From the NCBI GenBank assembly GCA_045594795.1, contig JAZNZF010000029.1, positions 1 to 40,279 on the forward strand: a DNA stretch of 40,279 nucleotides. Reading direction: 5' to 3'. Shown in pieces: positions 1 through 7,094 of the stretch (positions are counted from its first letter, which is position 1; every line of letters starts with the position of its first letter). Under the pieces are notes generated by a model that worked only from the letters and a program-made list of their open reading frames with translations, did not search any database and was not told the origin of the DNA. This DNA comes from UMGS1532 sp045594795. GTDB taxonomy: Bacteria > Bacillota > Clostridia > Oscillospirales > Acutalibacteraceae. Both the position numbers and the translations under genes were made by a program.

Positions 1-60
1 ATTTTGTAGATATAAACATATAAATGCTGACTAATTAAAACAATCGCATATAAAACAAGA

Positions 61-89
61 CTGAAAGTAATACTAATAAAAAGTATAAT
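61..89 (+). promoter_or_regulatory. Promoter for first XRE regulator
   Basis: A TATAAT box lies at 84-89 with CTGAAA (4 of 6 matches to TTGACA) at 61-66, spacing 17. A second TATAAT at 109-114 is too close to the start codon to allow the ribosome binding site at 119-122 to be transcribed, so the upstream box is preferred. Confidence 0.5.
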
Positions 90-129
90 TATTACATAAT
101 TAATATATTATAATATGCGAGGTTTGTTT

Positions 130-402
130 ATGGGAAAGGAAGTAGATTATAAAAATAGAGACCGTTTTATTCAGCTCGGTATAGTTATTTCTACACTCCG
201 AAGAATCCGAGGTTTATCACAAGAAAAATTAGCAGAAAAGGCGAATATAAGCAGGTCGTTGTTAAGCAACATTGAGGCTCCAAATATGGCGTACAGCTTT
301 TCCTTGGACGTATTTTATAATATCGCAGACGCATTGGGAATTGCACCAGAAGATTTAATAAAGGCCTCTGTGTTTCCGGATGGAGTAATCGGCAACAAAT
401 GA
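130..402 (+). CDS. XRE-family helix-turn-helix transcriptional regulator
   Basis: This is a 90-residue DNA-binding protein made of one Cro/C1-type helix-turn-helix domain. The pattern LRRIRGLSQEKLAEKANISRSLLSNIE, split here as LRRIRGLSQEKLAEKA followed by NISRSLLSNIE, is the classic five-helix XRE fold, followed by a hydrophobic helix ending in ALGIAPEDLI. The ATG at 130 is chosen over one at 115 because GAGG at 119-122 sits seven bases upstream of it. There is no sensor or effector domain, so it probably acts as a dimeric repressor. Its target is unknown. It faces a convergent SLOG-like gene, and a second XRE gene lies nearby, which is the pattern of an accessory or island segment. Confidence 0.85.
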   Translation: MGKEVDYKNRDRFIQLGIVISTLRRIRGLSQEKLAEKANISRSLLSNIEAPNMAYSFSLDVFYNIADALGIAPEDLIKASVFPDGVIGNK

Positions 403-417
403 ATAATATAAAATCAA

Positions 418-446
418 AAGCCACCCATCATAACGACGGGTGGCTT
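418..446. terminator. Bidirectional terminator between convergent genes
   Basis: A 9-bp stem, AAGCCACCC at 418-426 and GGGTGGCTT at 438-446, is followed on the minus strand by a T-rich run (TTTTGATTTT). It ends the SLOG-like gene, whose stop codon overlaps the right arm, and could also serve the XRE gene on the plus strand. Confidence 0.75.
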
Positions 447-870
447 AAATTTGGTAAAGCTCGATTATAGGCAGACCCTTTCTTTTGGCTGATTCTTTGT
501 ATTTTGCCGCACCGCCAAAGGTAAATCTAACGTACGAAATCACCATGTCCGAATGTTCAAGCATCCATTCGTTCCGCTTGCAAATTGCAAAGCGTAAGGG
601 TGCTTTTTCTATGCCCTCGGGGTAGAGGGTGTTTTCGTAATCTTGCTCGTTCTCATCGTTGGGCAGATATGCTAAAACAATAGTGTATTTTATATCGTAA
701 GGTTTCTTTAGCTCTTTTAGTATATTAGTAACCATAAAATCGAAATTTCCGTTGTTGCCAACATAAAAAGTAGTTGCGTTGTGCTTTGTGATTAATTGGA
801 TTATTGTTTCTCTTAATTTAGGCTTTATATCAGTACTTGCATCTCTATTGCCGAAAAAGGTAACTGTCAC
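445..870 (-). CDS. SLOG-like (Rossmann nucleotide-binding) protein
   Basis: This is a 141-residue soluble protein resembling small SLOG/DUF1273-type proteins common in Clostridia. It starts with a beta strand and glycine-containing loop (TVTFFGNRDA), has a central FYVGNNGNFD segment, and ends with CKRNEWMLEHSDMVISYV and FGGAAKYKESAKRKG, the typical sugar- or nucleotide-binding signature. The start is GTG at 868-870: AAGAGGTG at 877-884 sits six bases upstream, and the family begins at this point; an upstream GTG at 897 has no such site. SLOG domains are known to bind nucleotides or related ligands in stress and conflict systems. The function here is not known. Confidence 0.7.
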   Translation of the reverse strand: MTVTFFGNRDASTDIKPKLRETIIQLITKHNATTFYVGNNGNFDFMVTNILKELKKPYDIKYTIVLAYLPNDENEQDYENTLYPEGIEKAPLRFAICKRNEWMLEHSDMVISYVRFTFGGAAKYKESAKRKGLPIIELYQI

Positions 871-915
871 GAAAAACACCTCTTTTTCAAATTGCACTTA
901 TATAGGTGCATAATT

Positions 916-944
916 ATAATAACCCTAAAATATAATAAAGTCAA
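916..944 (-). promoter_or_regulatory. Promoter of SLOG-like gene
   Basis: Read on the minus strand, TTGACT (939-944) and TATTAT (916-921) are separated by 17 bases, a good sigma-A promoter. It places the transcription start just upstream of the AAGAGGTG site used by the gene. Confidence 0.6.
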
Positions 945-985
945 ACTATTTTGTTCTTAATTAAGCGCAATTAGGTGGTTCGACT

Positions 986-1216
986 ATGAATTATAATATT
1001 GAAAAACAAATCGGTGCAAACGTTAGAAAGCTACGCAAAAAAGCAGGATATACTCAAGATACACTTTCTGCAAAACTACAGGTAGAAGGTTGTGACATTA
1101 CCCGTAGCGCACTTGCTAAAATAGAGGTAGGACAGCGTCATATATACCCCGACGAACTTATAATATTAAAGAAACTGCTAAATACCACGTACGACGAAAT
1201 GTTAAAAATTGAGTAA
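986..1216 (+). CDS. XRE-family helix-turn-helix regulator
   Basis: This 76-residue protein is almost entirely one XRE DNA-binding domain. VRKLRKKAGYTQDTLSAKLQ gives the first helices, DITRSALAKIEVGQRHIYPDEL the recognition helix and the following turn, and the end (LLNTTYDEML) is the usual closing helix. GGTGG at 973-977 is the ribosome binding site. It is not a close copy of the XRE gene at 130. It is transcribed divergently from the SLOG-like gene, with only 115 bases between the two starts, so it may control that gene; this is inference from position. Confidence 0.85.
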   Translation: MNYNIEKQIGANVRKLRKKAGYTQDTLSAKLQVEGCDITRSALAKIEVGQRHIYPDELIILKKLLNTTYDEMLKIE

Positions 1217-1220
1217 AATA

Positions 1221-1250
1221 AAAAACTCGTTCATAAGAACGAGTTTTTTT
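1221..1250 (+). terminator. Terminator of second XRE gene
   Basis: The stem ACTCGTTC (1225-1232) pairs with GAACGAGT (1237-1244) around an ATAA loop and is followed by a run of T. It abuts the 3' end of the oppositely oriented tRNA-Leu gene. Confidence 0.9.
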
Positions 1251-1337
1251 TGGTGCGGATAACAGGAATCGAACCTGCACCGAGTTGCCCCGACTAGAAC
1301 CTGAATCTAGCGCGTCTGCCAGTTCCGCCATATCCGC
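1251..1337 (-). tRNA. tRNA-Leu (anticodon CAG)
   Basis: The minus strand folds as a class II tRNA of 87 bases. The acceptor stem GCGGATA pairs perfectly with TATCCGC, followed by discriminator A and an encoded CCA (1251-1253). The anticodon stem CTAGA/TCTAG holds the loop TTCAGGT, giving anticodon CAG. The long variable arm (TCGGGGCAACTCGG region) and the T arm GCAGGTTCGATTCCTGT are typical of leucine tRNA. The 3' end faces the small accessory-looking genes at 130-1216. Confidence 0.97.
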
Positions 1338-1476
1338 ATATACATTAATTTGTTTACGTCACTTGCCAAAGAGCTTTTAGTATTGTGTTGAACGCAATAC
1401 TAATTATATTTATTTTAGGGCTATCTGTCAAGCCTTTTTTGTGTTTAGATTTTTGTTTACAGCTTTGTTACTTGTA

Positions 1477-1506
1477 TTGACCTTGGGGCAGAGGTGTGGG
1501 TATAAT
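1477..1506 (+). promoter_or_regulatory. Promoter of sigma-like membrane protein gene
   Basis: TTGACC at 1477-1482 and a perfect TATAAT at 1501-1506 are separated by 18 bases. The predicted start of transcription is about 30 bases upstream of the start codon at 1542. Confidence 0.75.
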
Positions 1507-1541
1507 AGAAAGGTAATAGATTTTAAAAGGCGGTGAGGGAA

Positions 1542-3098
1542 ATGGATACACTTAAAAGGGCTAAAATGGGGTATGGCGATGCTATCGAAAAGCTATATAA
1601 ATCCTCGTTACCGCAGGTGTATTATGTTTGTCTTACCCTAACAAATAACAGCGAAAAGGCTACGGCAATTTGTAGCGAGCTTTATAAAAAGGTATTCGGC
1701 ACTCTCGACCGACTTTCAGACACAACCGACTTTACTTCTTGGATGAAGAACGCGGCGGTGGTAGCCTGTATTTCGGTGCTTGGCAAAAACAACCCGTATC
1801 TTTTGCGACATATAGACACTACAACCATACCAAAGGAAGAAATAATACACAACCAACCTTTAACAACACAACAAACCGCACGTCTTTTTGAGAATTGTTT
1901 AAAGCGAATGGATTTCCCTGCACGTCTTGCTACCGTTTGCTACTATTTTAACGGTATGACAAGGGTACAGCTTTGCAAAATTACCGACCTTGATAACGAC
2001 GAGGTTGATACTGTGCTTGGCCGTGCCGCCGACAAAATTGCAGCACTCTCATCAGAGCTTGAGGAAAAGGGCGTTGTTGCGGCGCGTATCGACCCTAAAG
2101 CACTTTTAGAGCTCCTATGCTTAGAAGCACAGCTACCAACTATCGACCCCAAAACCTTGTACATACCTATAGAGCCAATAGAAGAAGTGGAAAACACTAT
2201 AGATAATAAACCTAAGGGTGTAAAGATTTCGGCGGCGTCCTATATAGCCGTTGCAACCGCTATAATTGTTGCGGCAGGTGTAACCGCATGGCAAACCGGC
2301 TTGTTTGGTGGGCAAAAAGAAACACAACCGTCAGAAATTCAAAGCACTATAGCAAGCACCGTTTCGGTTGTAAGTAGTGAAGTGCCAAGTGTAAACAGCG
2401 TTAGCTCTGCGCAAAGCAGTTCTGTGGCATCGTCGTCTACCGCAAGTGCGGTTAGCAGCAAGGCTACAAGCAGCGCTGTGACACCTTCAAAAGAAATTAC
2501 GCCAGCGGTAAAACCACCTAAAGCAAAATATATAACAACAAAGGCGGTACAGTATAACCATGCTGGCGAAAAGCAACGTACACAGCAGTTTGTATATTCG
2601 GGCGGTAAGCTTAAAACAGTACAAACAAAAACCGATATATTTACCGAAACACTTAACTACTCTTGGACCAAAAACGGCAGAAAATGCACCATCACTGATA
2701 ACAAGGGTACTGTGGTAGAAATTGCAGAGTACGATGTAAACGGCAACCCAACCAAGCGCACCTTTACAAATGATACTGTTAACTTTAAGTGGATCTATAA
2801 ATATAACGACAAGGGGCTTATAGCAACCGCTAACTATAAATCCAAAACTAACGGAAGCTATAGCTATAAGTACGATTCCGAAAACCGCATAAAAACAGTA
2901 AAGCACAGCGTTGGCGGTGACGTGTATACCACCGAGTATAAGTATTATGACGACGGTATGATAAGCAGTCGCATAGAAACCGATTTCGACGGTAGCCAAA
3001 CCCTTTACAATTACGTTTACAATCACAGCGATATGACCTACAGTATCGAATGCTCAGACGGTAGTCGCGAGCAAGGTGAAATAGCAGAGAACAAATAA
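1542..3098 (+). CDS. Membrane protein with degenerate ECF-sigma-like N-terminus and YD-repeat-like outer domain
   Basis: This 518-residue protein has a mosaic build. Residues 1-85 resemble sigma-70 region 2 of ECF factors (IEKLYKSSLPQVYYVCLTL, then FTSWMKNAAVVAC), and 110-175 resemble region 4 (CLKRMDFPARLATVCYYFNG, then RVQLCKITDLDNDEVDTVL). Residues 231-252 form one transmembrane helix (SYIAVATAIIVAAGVTAW). A Ser/Ala/Val-rich linker (260-325) leads to a C-terminal domain with repeated Tyr/Gly/Asn hairpins (YKYNDKGLIATANY, YKYDSENRIKTV) like YD/RHS-type repeats. The ATG at 1542 is preferred over GTG at 1533 because GGCGGTGAGG then serves as the ribosome binding site. The acidic motif that opens the -10 element is poorly kept, so it may be a membrane-tethered sigma paralog or a sensor that no longer starts transcription. 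Its role is unknown. Confidence 0.6.
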   Translation: MDTLKRAKMGYGDAIEKLYKSSLPQVYYVCLTLTNNSEKATAICSELYKKVFGTLDRLSDTTDFTSWMKNAAVVACISVLGKNNPYLLRHIDTTTIPKEEIIHNQPLTTQQTARLFENCLKRMDFPARLATVCYYFNGMTRVQLCKITDLDNDEVDTVLGRAADKIAALSSELEEKGVVAARIDPKALLELLCLEAQLPTIDPKTLYIPIEPIEEVENTIDNKPKGVKISAASYIAVATAIIVAAGVTAWQTGLFGGQKETQPSEIQSTIASTVSVVSSEVPSVNSVSSAQSSSVASSSTASAVSSKATSSAVTPSKEITPAVKPPKAKYITTKAVQYNHAGEKQRTQQFVYSGGKLKTVQTKTDIFTETLNYSWTKNGRKCTITDNKGTVVEIAEYDVNGNPTKRTFTNDTVNFKWIYKYNDKGLIATANYKSKTNGSYSYKYDSENRIKTVKHSVGGDVYTTEYKYYDDGMISSRIETDFDGSQTLYNYVYNHSDMTYSIECSDGSREQGEIAENK

Positions 3099-3100
3099 AA

Positions 3101-3138
3101 AATAGCAGTTTGCGTTATTTGCAAACTGCTATTTTGTT
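3101..3138 (+). terminator. Terminator after sigma-like gene
   Basis: A 13-bp stem, AATAGCAGTTTGC (3101-3113) with GCAAACTGCTATT (3121-3133), is followed by TTGTTTTT on the plus strand. Confidence 0.9.
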
Positions 3139-3155
3139 TTTAGTTAAACCGCTTT

Positions 3156-3674
3156 TTAGATATTAATTAAGCGGTTTGCTTTTTGCAAGGCTATTATCAT
3201 TGGAACTATAAGTATAGCACCACATATTATATTGCTTGTGCCGTGTATAAAATCGGAAGGTAGTCCTACTACAATCCAGGCTATAGTTGCTTTAAAGTTA
3301 AGCCCGTCAAACAGCGCTTGTGCGGGCGCGTAAAGGGTGCCAAAAAGATACCCGTGCGCACCGCAAACAGTGGCATAGACTATTGGTTTTAAAAACATTG
3401 GCATATTTTTGGGCAGCAATAGGGCTGCTAAAAACAGCGGTAGCCAAATATAAAGATATGGTATCCACCAAGTAGCAAAGCCTGCTACAAAACCATTTAT
3501 AAGCACGTAGGTGTAAATTGGATATAGTGCTTTTGCACGGTATACCACCGTTATTGCAACTATAAATACACCAACTAAGTGAATGTTTGGTAGAACTTCC
3601 ATAATGAACTTTAGCACAAATATAATGGCGCCAAGCAATCCAAATACAATTATTTCGCGCAAATTAAGCTTCAT
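3156..3674 (-). CDS. ECF transporter S component, probable cobalamin (CbrT-like)
   Basis: This 172-residue integral membrane protein has about six hydrophobic helices, the size and pattern of substrate-binding S components of energy-coupling factor importers (EIIVFGLLGAIIFVLKF at the N-terminus, then WWIPYLYIWLPLFLAALLL, and a final IICGAILIVPMIIAL). Such proteins capture a vitamin and use a shared EcfA/A'/T motor, which is not in this window. The ATG at 3672-3674 follows the stop of the DUF4430 gene by a single base, implying translational coupling; an ORF extension upstream would overlap that gene. Vitamin B12 is inferred from the DUF4430 partner and the upstream cobalamin-type riboswitch, not from the protein alone. 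Confidence 0.65.
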   Translation of the reverse strand: MKLNLREIIVFGLLGAIIFVLKFIMEVLPNIHLVGVFIVAITVVYRAKALYPIYTYVLINGFVAGFATWWIPYLYIWLPLFLAALLLPKNMPMFLKPIVYATVCGAHGYLFGTLYAPAQALFDGLNFKATIAWIVVGLPSDFIHGTSNIICGAILIVPMIIALQKANRLINI

Positions 3675-3675
3675 T

Positions 3676-4122
3676 TTATTTTGAAACCACAAAGCCGTAG
3701 GTAGCACCGGCAGTAATTTTTGTAGAGTCTACACCTTTTGGTGCCATTTCACCGTTAATGTAGAATGCCCAGTAGGTACCGTCGGTATTGTAATCGGCAA
3801 CTATTCCGTTCACCTTTTTAACGTATAGCCCATAGTCACCTTGTTCGCCCGAAATAAGCTCTAACTCTTGCAGGGCGTCACCTACCTTTTCCTTGTCGGT
3901 ATTGATAACAAAGGCGGTCTTGTTACCGTCTTTATCGGTAACTTCAAAATTAAAACTTGTTTTGCCCTCGCCAAGCTCGGTTACCGCTATTTGTGAAGCG
4001 GTAGCAGAGGTGGTAGAGCTGATTTCTGTTTTGTCTTTTCAGCCTGTAGTTAGTGCCATAGCCGCAATAAGCACGATACAAACGAATAAAGACAAGGCTT
4101 TTTTAAAACTTGTCATTTTCAT
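3676..4122 (-). pseudogene. DUF4430 lipoprotein with TGA at the lipobox cysteine
   Basis: Read through one stop, this frame gives a 148-codon secreted protein. It has a basic start (MKMTSFKKAL), a hydrophobic signal stretch, and the lipobox-like sequence AMALTTG directly followed by TGA (4039-4041) where the acylated cysteine (TGC) is expected. The remaining 120 codons are intact and match a DUF4430 domain (GDALQELELISGEQGDYGLYV, split as GDALQELEL then ISGEQGDYGLYV; then GTYWAFYINGE and the closing TAGATYGFVV), related to the C-terminal domain of B12-binding transcobalamin proteins. AGGAGA at 4131-4136 is the ribosome binding site. A single A-for-C change explains the stop. It could be a recent mutation or an assembly error. 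Confidence 0.75.
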
Positions 4123-4194
4123 ATTTGTATTCTCCTAAATTTTTATTCCCTTTTTTCTGTTGGCACTCGCAACTTTTATTTTTACAAAGGGTTT

Positions 4195-4362
4195 TGATGG
4201 TTGGATATTTCGACTTAAGCGCGCTTTCTCTCGGTCTTCTCGAGGTGTTACCCCAATGACTTGTGTCCCCAAAAATTGCGGCTTTTTGGGTAAGAGGGAA
4301 AGCTTGATTGCGCATCACGGCGACGTGCTCGTGCAGGAATCACACCTGACTTCCCCAAACAT
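4195..4362 (-). ncRNA. Probable cobalamin riboswitch
   Basis: On the minus strand, the leader of the DUF4430 gene contains GGGAAGTCAGGTGTGATTCC (from 4355 downward), matching the GGGAA..GGUG.A..CC core of cobalamin riboswitches, then GTCGCCGTGATG in place of the CCCGCCACUGU element. The 3' end, TTAAGTCGAAATATCC with AACC (4199-4218), resembles the B12 box AGUCAGAAUACCUGCC. A short run CCCTTT..AAAGGG and GTTG/CAAC hairpin lie before the ribosome binding site and could be the expression platform. Several positions are non-consensus, so this is assigned by pattern and by fit with the downstream genes. Confidence 0.65.
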
Positions 4363-4370
4363 CGTATTTT

Positions 4371-4399
4371 ATTATACAACTAAAGCTTAGCTAATGCAA
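4371..4399 (-). promoter_or_regulatory. Promoter of the B12 uptake unit
   Basis: Minus-strand TATAAT at 4371-4376 with TTGCAT at 4394-4399 (spacing 17) would start transcription near 4364, just before the riboswitch core. The -35 box is weak. Confidence 0.5.
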
Positions 4400-4400
4400 T

Positions 4401-4435
4401 AAAAAATCCACCGCAAGCTTAATTTCTTGCGGTGG
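4401..4435 (-). terminator. Terminator of the rpmH-jag operon
   Basis: A 10-bp stem, CCACCGCAAG (4408-4417) with CTTGCGGTGG (4426-4435), is followed on the minus strand by TTTTTT (4401-4406), directly downstream of jag. Confidence 0.9.
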
Positions 4436-4450
4436 GCTAAGATTTATTAA

Positions 4451-5410
4451 TTAACCAATTCTGCCGTAAAGTGGTGCGTTTCCATCGGAATCGCTACGTG
4501 GTTCGCGAGCAGGAGCATCAACCTTATTTGAAGGTGCGTTTCTGCGGTCGCGTCCGCCTCTGTTACCGCGACGGTCGCGGTTGTCGTTTCTTCTTGGGGT
4601 TACACCGTCGGGGCAGATAACAACGTGTCTTCTCATGCCGTCACCAACCGAGTGTGAGCTAACACCCTCGATATCTTGAATTTCGGTGTGGATAATGCGG
4701 CGCTCGTATGGATTCATAGGCTCCAAAGAACGTGCGCGGCCCGTACGAATAGCCTGTGCCGCGATACGGCGAGCAAGTGATTTTAAGGTCTCCTCGCGTT
4801 TTTCACGGTAGTTACCTGTATCAAGCACTATTCTGTAATAGCCCGAAGTGCCTGCGTTTGCAGCAAAAGATGCTAAATACTGTAAAGCGTCGAGTGTTTC
4901 GCCGCGGCGACCGATAATTACACCTAAATTGCCGCCATCGATATGAAGCTGTGAGCCATTTTCAATCTCGGCAACCTTAACGCTGATATCGGTAACACCA
5001 AGCTTTTCGAGAACTGCTACAACGTAGTTAGCGGCTGTAGCTGCGGGTGTGCCTTTTTCAACTTTGCTTAATTCAACATAGTTAAGCTCGGGTTTGCTTT
5101 CTAAAGAGTTTACCTCTTTTTCAGCTTTAGCCTTTGCTTTTTCTTGCTTTTTGCCGGTTTTATCTGTGGCCTTGTTATTCTTTTTGTTTGCCTTATCGTT
5201 AGCCTTTTCCTGCTTTTTTCGAGGAAGGTCGGGACATTCGTAATATGCCCTTACCTTTGCAGGATGACCGCCGAAAAGACCTAAAACCTTAGGCTTAACG
5301 TCGTCTATAATTTCAATTTTATAGTCGGCTTCACCTGGGTTAAGTTTTGCAATGGCTTGCTCGGTAGCTTCTTCAATGGTGCTACCAAGACCAAATTCTT
5401 CCTTAATCAA
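4451..5410 (-). CDS. jag: Jag/KhpB RNA-binding protein (Jag-N, KH, R3H)
   Basis: This 319-residue protein is a cytoplasmic RNA-binding factor that, with KhpA in other Firmicutes, affects cell division and envelope genes. The N-terminal Jag-N domain (EEFGLGSTIEEATEQAIAKL, then PKVLGLFGG) spans residues 1-55. A Lys/Glu-rich linker follows (70-115). The KH domain carries LGVIIGRRGETLDALQYLA near residue 165, and the R3H domain carries the motif MNPYERRIIHTEIQ near 230. The C-terminal tail is Arg/Gly-rich. The start is TTG (5408-5410), preceded by GGAGG at 5420-5424. It is the last gene of the rpmH-rnpA-yidD-yidC-jag run. Confidence 0.95.
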   Translation of the reverse strand: MIKEEFGLGSTIEEATEQAIAKLNPGEADYKIEIIDDVKPKVLGLFGGHPAKVRAYYECPDLPRKKQEKANDKANKKNNKATDKTGKKQEKAKAKAEKEVNSLESKPELNYVELSKVEKGTPAATAANYVVAVLEKLGVTDISVKVAEIENGSQLHIDGGNLGVIIGRRGETLDALQYLASFAANAGTSGYYRIVLDTGNYREKREETLKSLARRIAAQAIRTGRARSLEPMNPYERRIIHTEIQDIEGVSSHSVGDGMRRHVVICPDGVTPRRNDNRDRRGNRGGRDRRNAPSNKVDAPAREPRSDSDGNAPLYGRIG

Positions 5411-5464
5411 GGTAGGTATCCTCCATTCTTAAAGAGTGTGATGAACTGCGCTTATTCCCACTAA

Positions 5465-6388
5465 TTATGCGTTGTGGGTACGCTGTTTTTCTTCGTTATT
5501 GCGTTTAATAATAAGCTTTGCTTGTTCCTCAGCTACAAGTCTTGCGGGGCTATAGATAACCTGTACTGCGGCCTGTAAAAGACCTGCAACAAGGCTTGAG
5601 AATGCCCAATACAGACCAACGGCGGCAGGTAGGCTGAATGCAAAGAATAACGAGATTAAAGGCATAGTAAGCATCATACCTGTCATATTAGGTTGGTCGG
5701 GGTTCATTTTCTTTTGTAGCTGCAAGGAAATAACGCTGGTAAGCATTTGTGCTCCGAATGCTAAAAGCGGAATTATCCAAAGCTTTAAGTCTGCCGCGGT
5801 AATTTCAGCAAAATTGAAGCTGAAACGCGGAGTGTCTTTTAACTGGATTCCAAAGAAGGTGAAATCCCATTCCGAAATTTGTGCCCAAAGCTCTGCTGAA
5901 ACACCCTTTGTAGTTTCGGTAAGCTTGCTGAAAACCGACATTTGATAATAGCCTGTGGGCTTAACGCCAACTGCTTTGGCTAATTGCTCGATTTTCTCGG
6001 TGCCAAGATTAAAGATGTACTGTAAGGGTGACTGAACAACGCGGTAAACGGCTAAAAGGAAGGGGAGCCTGATTAAAAGTGGTAGGCAACCGCCCGACAT
6101 AGAAACGTTTTCTTTTTGGTAAAGATCTTGCATTTCTTGCTGATACTTAAGCTTGTCCTGCTGAGACATATTGTCGCCGTATTTCTTTTTTAGCGCGTCT
6201 ATTTTTGGGCGCAACATTTGTTGTTTTGCGGTTGAACGCTGCGTTTTAATGGTAAGCGGCATTAATGCTAAGTTTACTATAAGGGTAAGCATAAACATAA
6301 GGAAAGCAAAGTTATGTCCAAAGATATAACTTAAACCTTTAAATATATAGCTTATCGGTATTGCAAAAATGTTCAAAATAAAATCCAT
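5465..6388 (-). CDS. yidC: Membrane protein insertase YidC/Oxa1
   Basis: This 307-residue protein belongs to the YidC/Oxa1/Alb3 family, which inserts and folds membrane proteins alone or with SecYEG. The family pattern is clear: an N-terminal helix, the conserved LALMPLTIKTQRS with its cytoplasmic positive loop, a coiled-coil hairpin (QMLRPKIDALKKKYGDNMS), GGCLPLLIRLPFLLAVYRVV, and the late helices with PAAVGLYWAFSSLVAGLLQ. The arginine that lines the substrate groove is expected in the first core helix region (IKTQR). It is short and has no cysteine lipobox at the start, unlike Bacillus SpoIIIJ. The gap to yidD is 37 bases, consistent with one operon. Confidence 0.95.
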   Translation of the reverse strand: MDFILNIFAIPISYIFKGLSYIFGHNFAFLMFMLTLIVNLALMPLTIKTQRSTAKQQMLRPKIDALKKKYGDNMSQQDKLKYQQEMQDLYQKENVSMSGGCLPLLIRLPFLLAVYRVVQSPLQYIFNLGTEKIEQLAKAVGVKPTGYYQMSVFSKLTETTKGVSAELWAQISEWDFTFFGIQLKDTPRFSFNFAEITAADLKLWIIPLLAFGAQMLTSVISLQLQKKMNPDQPNMTGMMLTMPLISLFFAFSLPAAVGLYWAFSSLVAGLLQAAVQVIYSPARLVAEEQAKLIIKRNNEEKQRTHNA

Positions 6389-6425
6389 AGTTAACCGCCT
6401 TTACCTTTTTGTTTGTGGCGGTCGG

Positions 6426-6680
6426 CTAATTTTCCGACCTTTTAGTAGATGTTTTTTGTTTTTTAGGGGGCACGGGGTCGTACCCACCTTTGCAGAACGG
6501 ATTGCAACGTAATACCCTGCCGATACTTAAAGCAAGGCCTTTAAAAAAACCGTGCGTTTCGAGTGCTTCAATACAATACGCAGAGCAGGTTGGTATAAAC
6601 CTACAGCACCCGCGTGAGAGTTTGTGTGGCGAAATATACTTTTGGTAGCCCCTAACGAGCATAATTAATAGCCTTTTCAT
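6426..6680 (-). CDS. yidD: Membrane protein insertion efficiency factor YidD
   Basis: This 84-residue protein is a small membrane-associated factor thought to assist YidC-dependent insertion. The family hallmarks are present: LVRGYQKYISPHK, the cysteine-rich CRFIPTCSAYCIEALETHG, and the C-terminal RCNPFCKGGYDPVP. The ATG at 6678-6680 is chosen because relatives begin with the same MKRLLI-type sequence and because it lies four bases after the rnpA stop; the longer reading frame from 6701 would overlap rnpA without a family match. It sits in its standard place between rnpA and yidC. Confidence 0.95.
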   Translation of the reverse strand: MKRLLIMLVRGYQKYISPHKLSRGCCRFIPTCSAYCIEALETHGFFKGLALSIGRVLRCNPFCKGGYDPVPPKKQKTSTKRSEN

Positions 6681-6684
6681 TTTT

Positions 6685-7032
6685 TTAGTTACCGCACACA
6701 CCCGAAAGGGTAAGGTGTTCTAAAATAACCTTTGCTATTTCGGTGCTTTTGCGTTTTAGTATGCGCCTACGCGCAACAAAAACTATGTCGCAGCCTTTTG
6801 TAACCTTGGGCAAGCAATCTCTAAAAGCTGCCGTTATAACCCTACGTGCTCGGTTACGTTCTACCGCGCAGCCAAGCTTTTTGGCGGTGGTTATGCCAAT
6901 GCGACAAACCTCGCGCTTTGTGGGTATAACATAGGTTACAATTTCGGGCGCAACAAAAGACTTACCACGACCGTAGATTCGCCTAAAATCAGGGTTGCTC
7001 TTTAGCTTTATAAAGCAGTTCAAAAAAATCAT
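6685..7032 (-). CDS. rnpA: Ribonuclease P protein component
   Basis: This 115-residue basic protein is the protein subunit of RNase P, which supports the catalytic RNA in trimming the 5' ends of tRNA precursors. The signature region RIGITTAKKLGCAVERNRAR followed by RVITAAFRD contains the conserved RNR motif, and the N-terminal LKSNPDFRRIYGRGKSF is the usual entry strand. The stop lies four bases before yidD. The ribosome binding site at the ATG (7032) is weak, and downstream starts such as TTG at codon 4 are possible. Length is normal for the family. Confidence 0.95.
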   Translation of the reverse strand: MIFLNCFIKLKSNPDFRRIYGRGKSFVAPEIVTYVIPTKREVCRIGITTAKKLGCAVERNRARRVITAAFRDCLPKVTKGCDIVFVARRRILKRKSTEIAKVILEHLTLSGVCGN

Positions 7033-7094
7033 CCGTTCTAAAAATGATGATAAATAAAGCCTGCTTAAGAGCAGGTCAACACTAAGCTACAGAA

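Noticed and set aside
1..1337. Prophage
   Set aside because: Two XRE regulators alone do not make a prophage; no structural, integrase or lysis genes are seen.
4039..4041. Selenocysteine at the DUF4430 TGA
   Set aside because: No stem-loop suited to a bacterial SECIS is apparent in the bases directly after the TGA, and lipobox acylation needs cysteine; a point change from TGC is simpler.
3893..4390. Short plus-strand frames opposite the B12 unit
   Set aside because: They oppose the DUF4430 gene and the riboswitch and have no recognisable start sites or folds.
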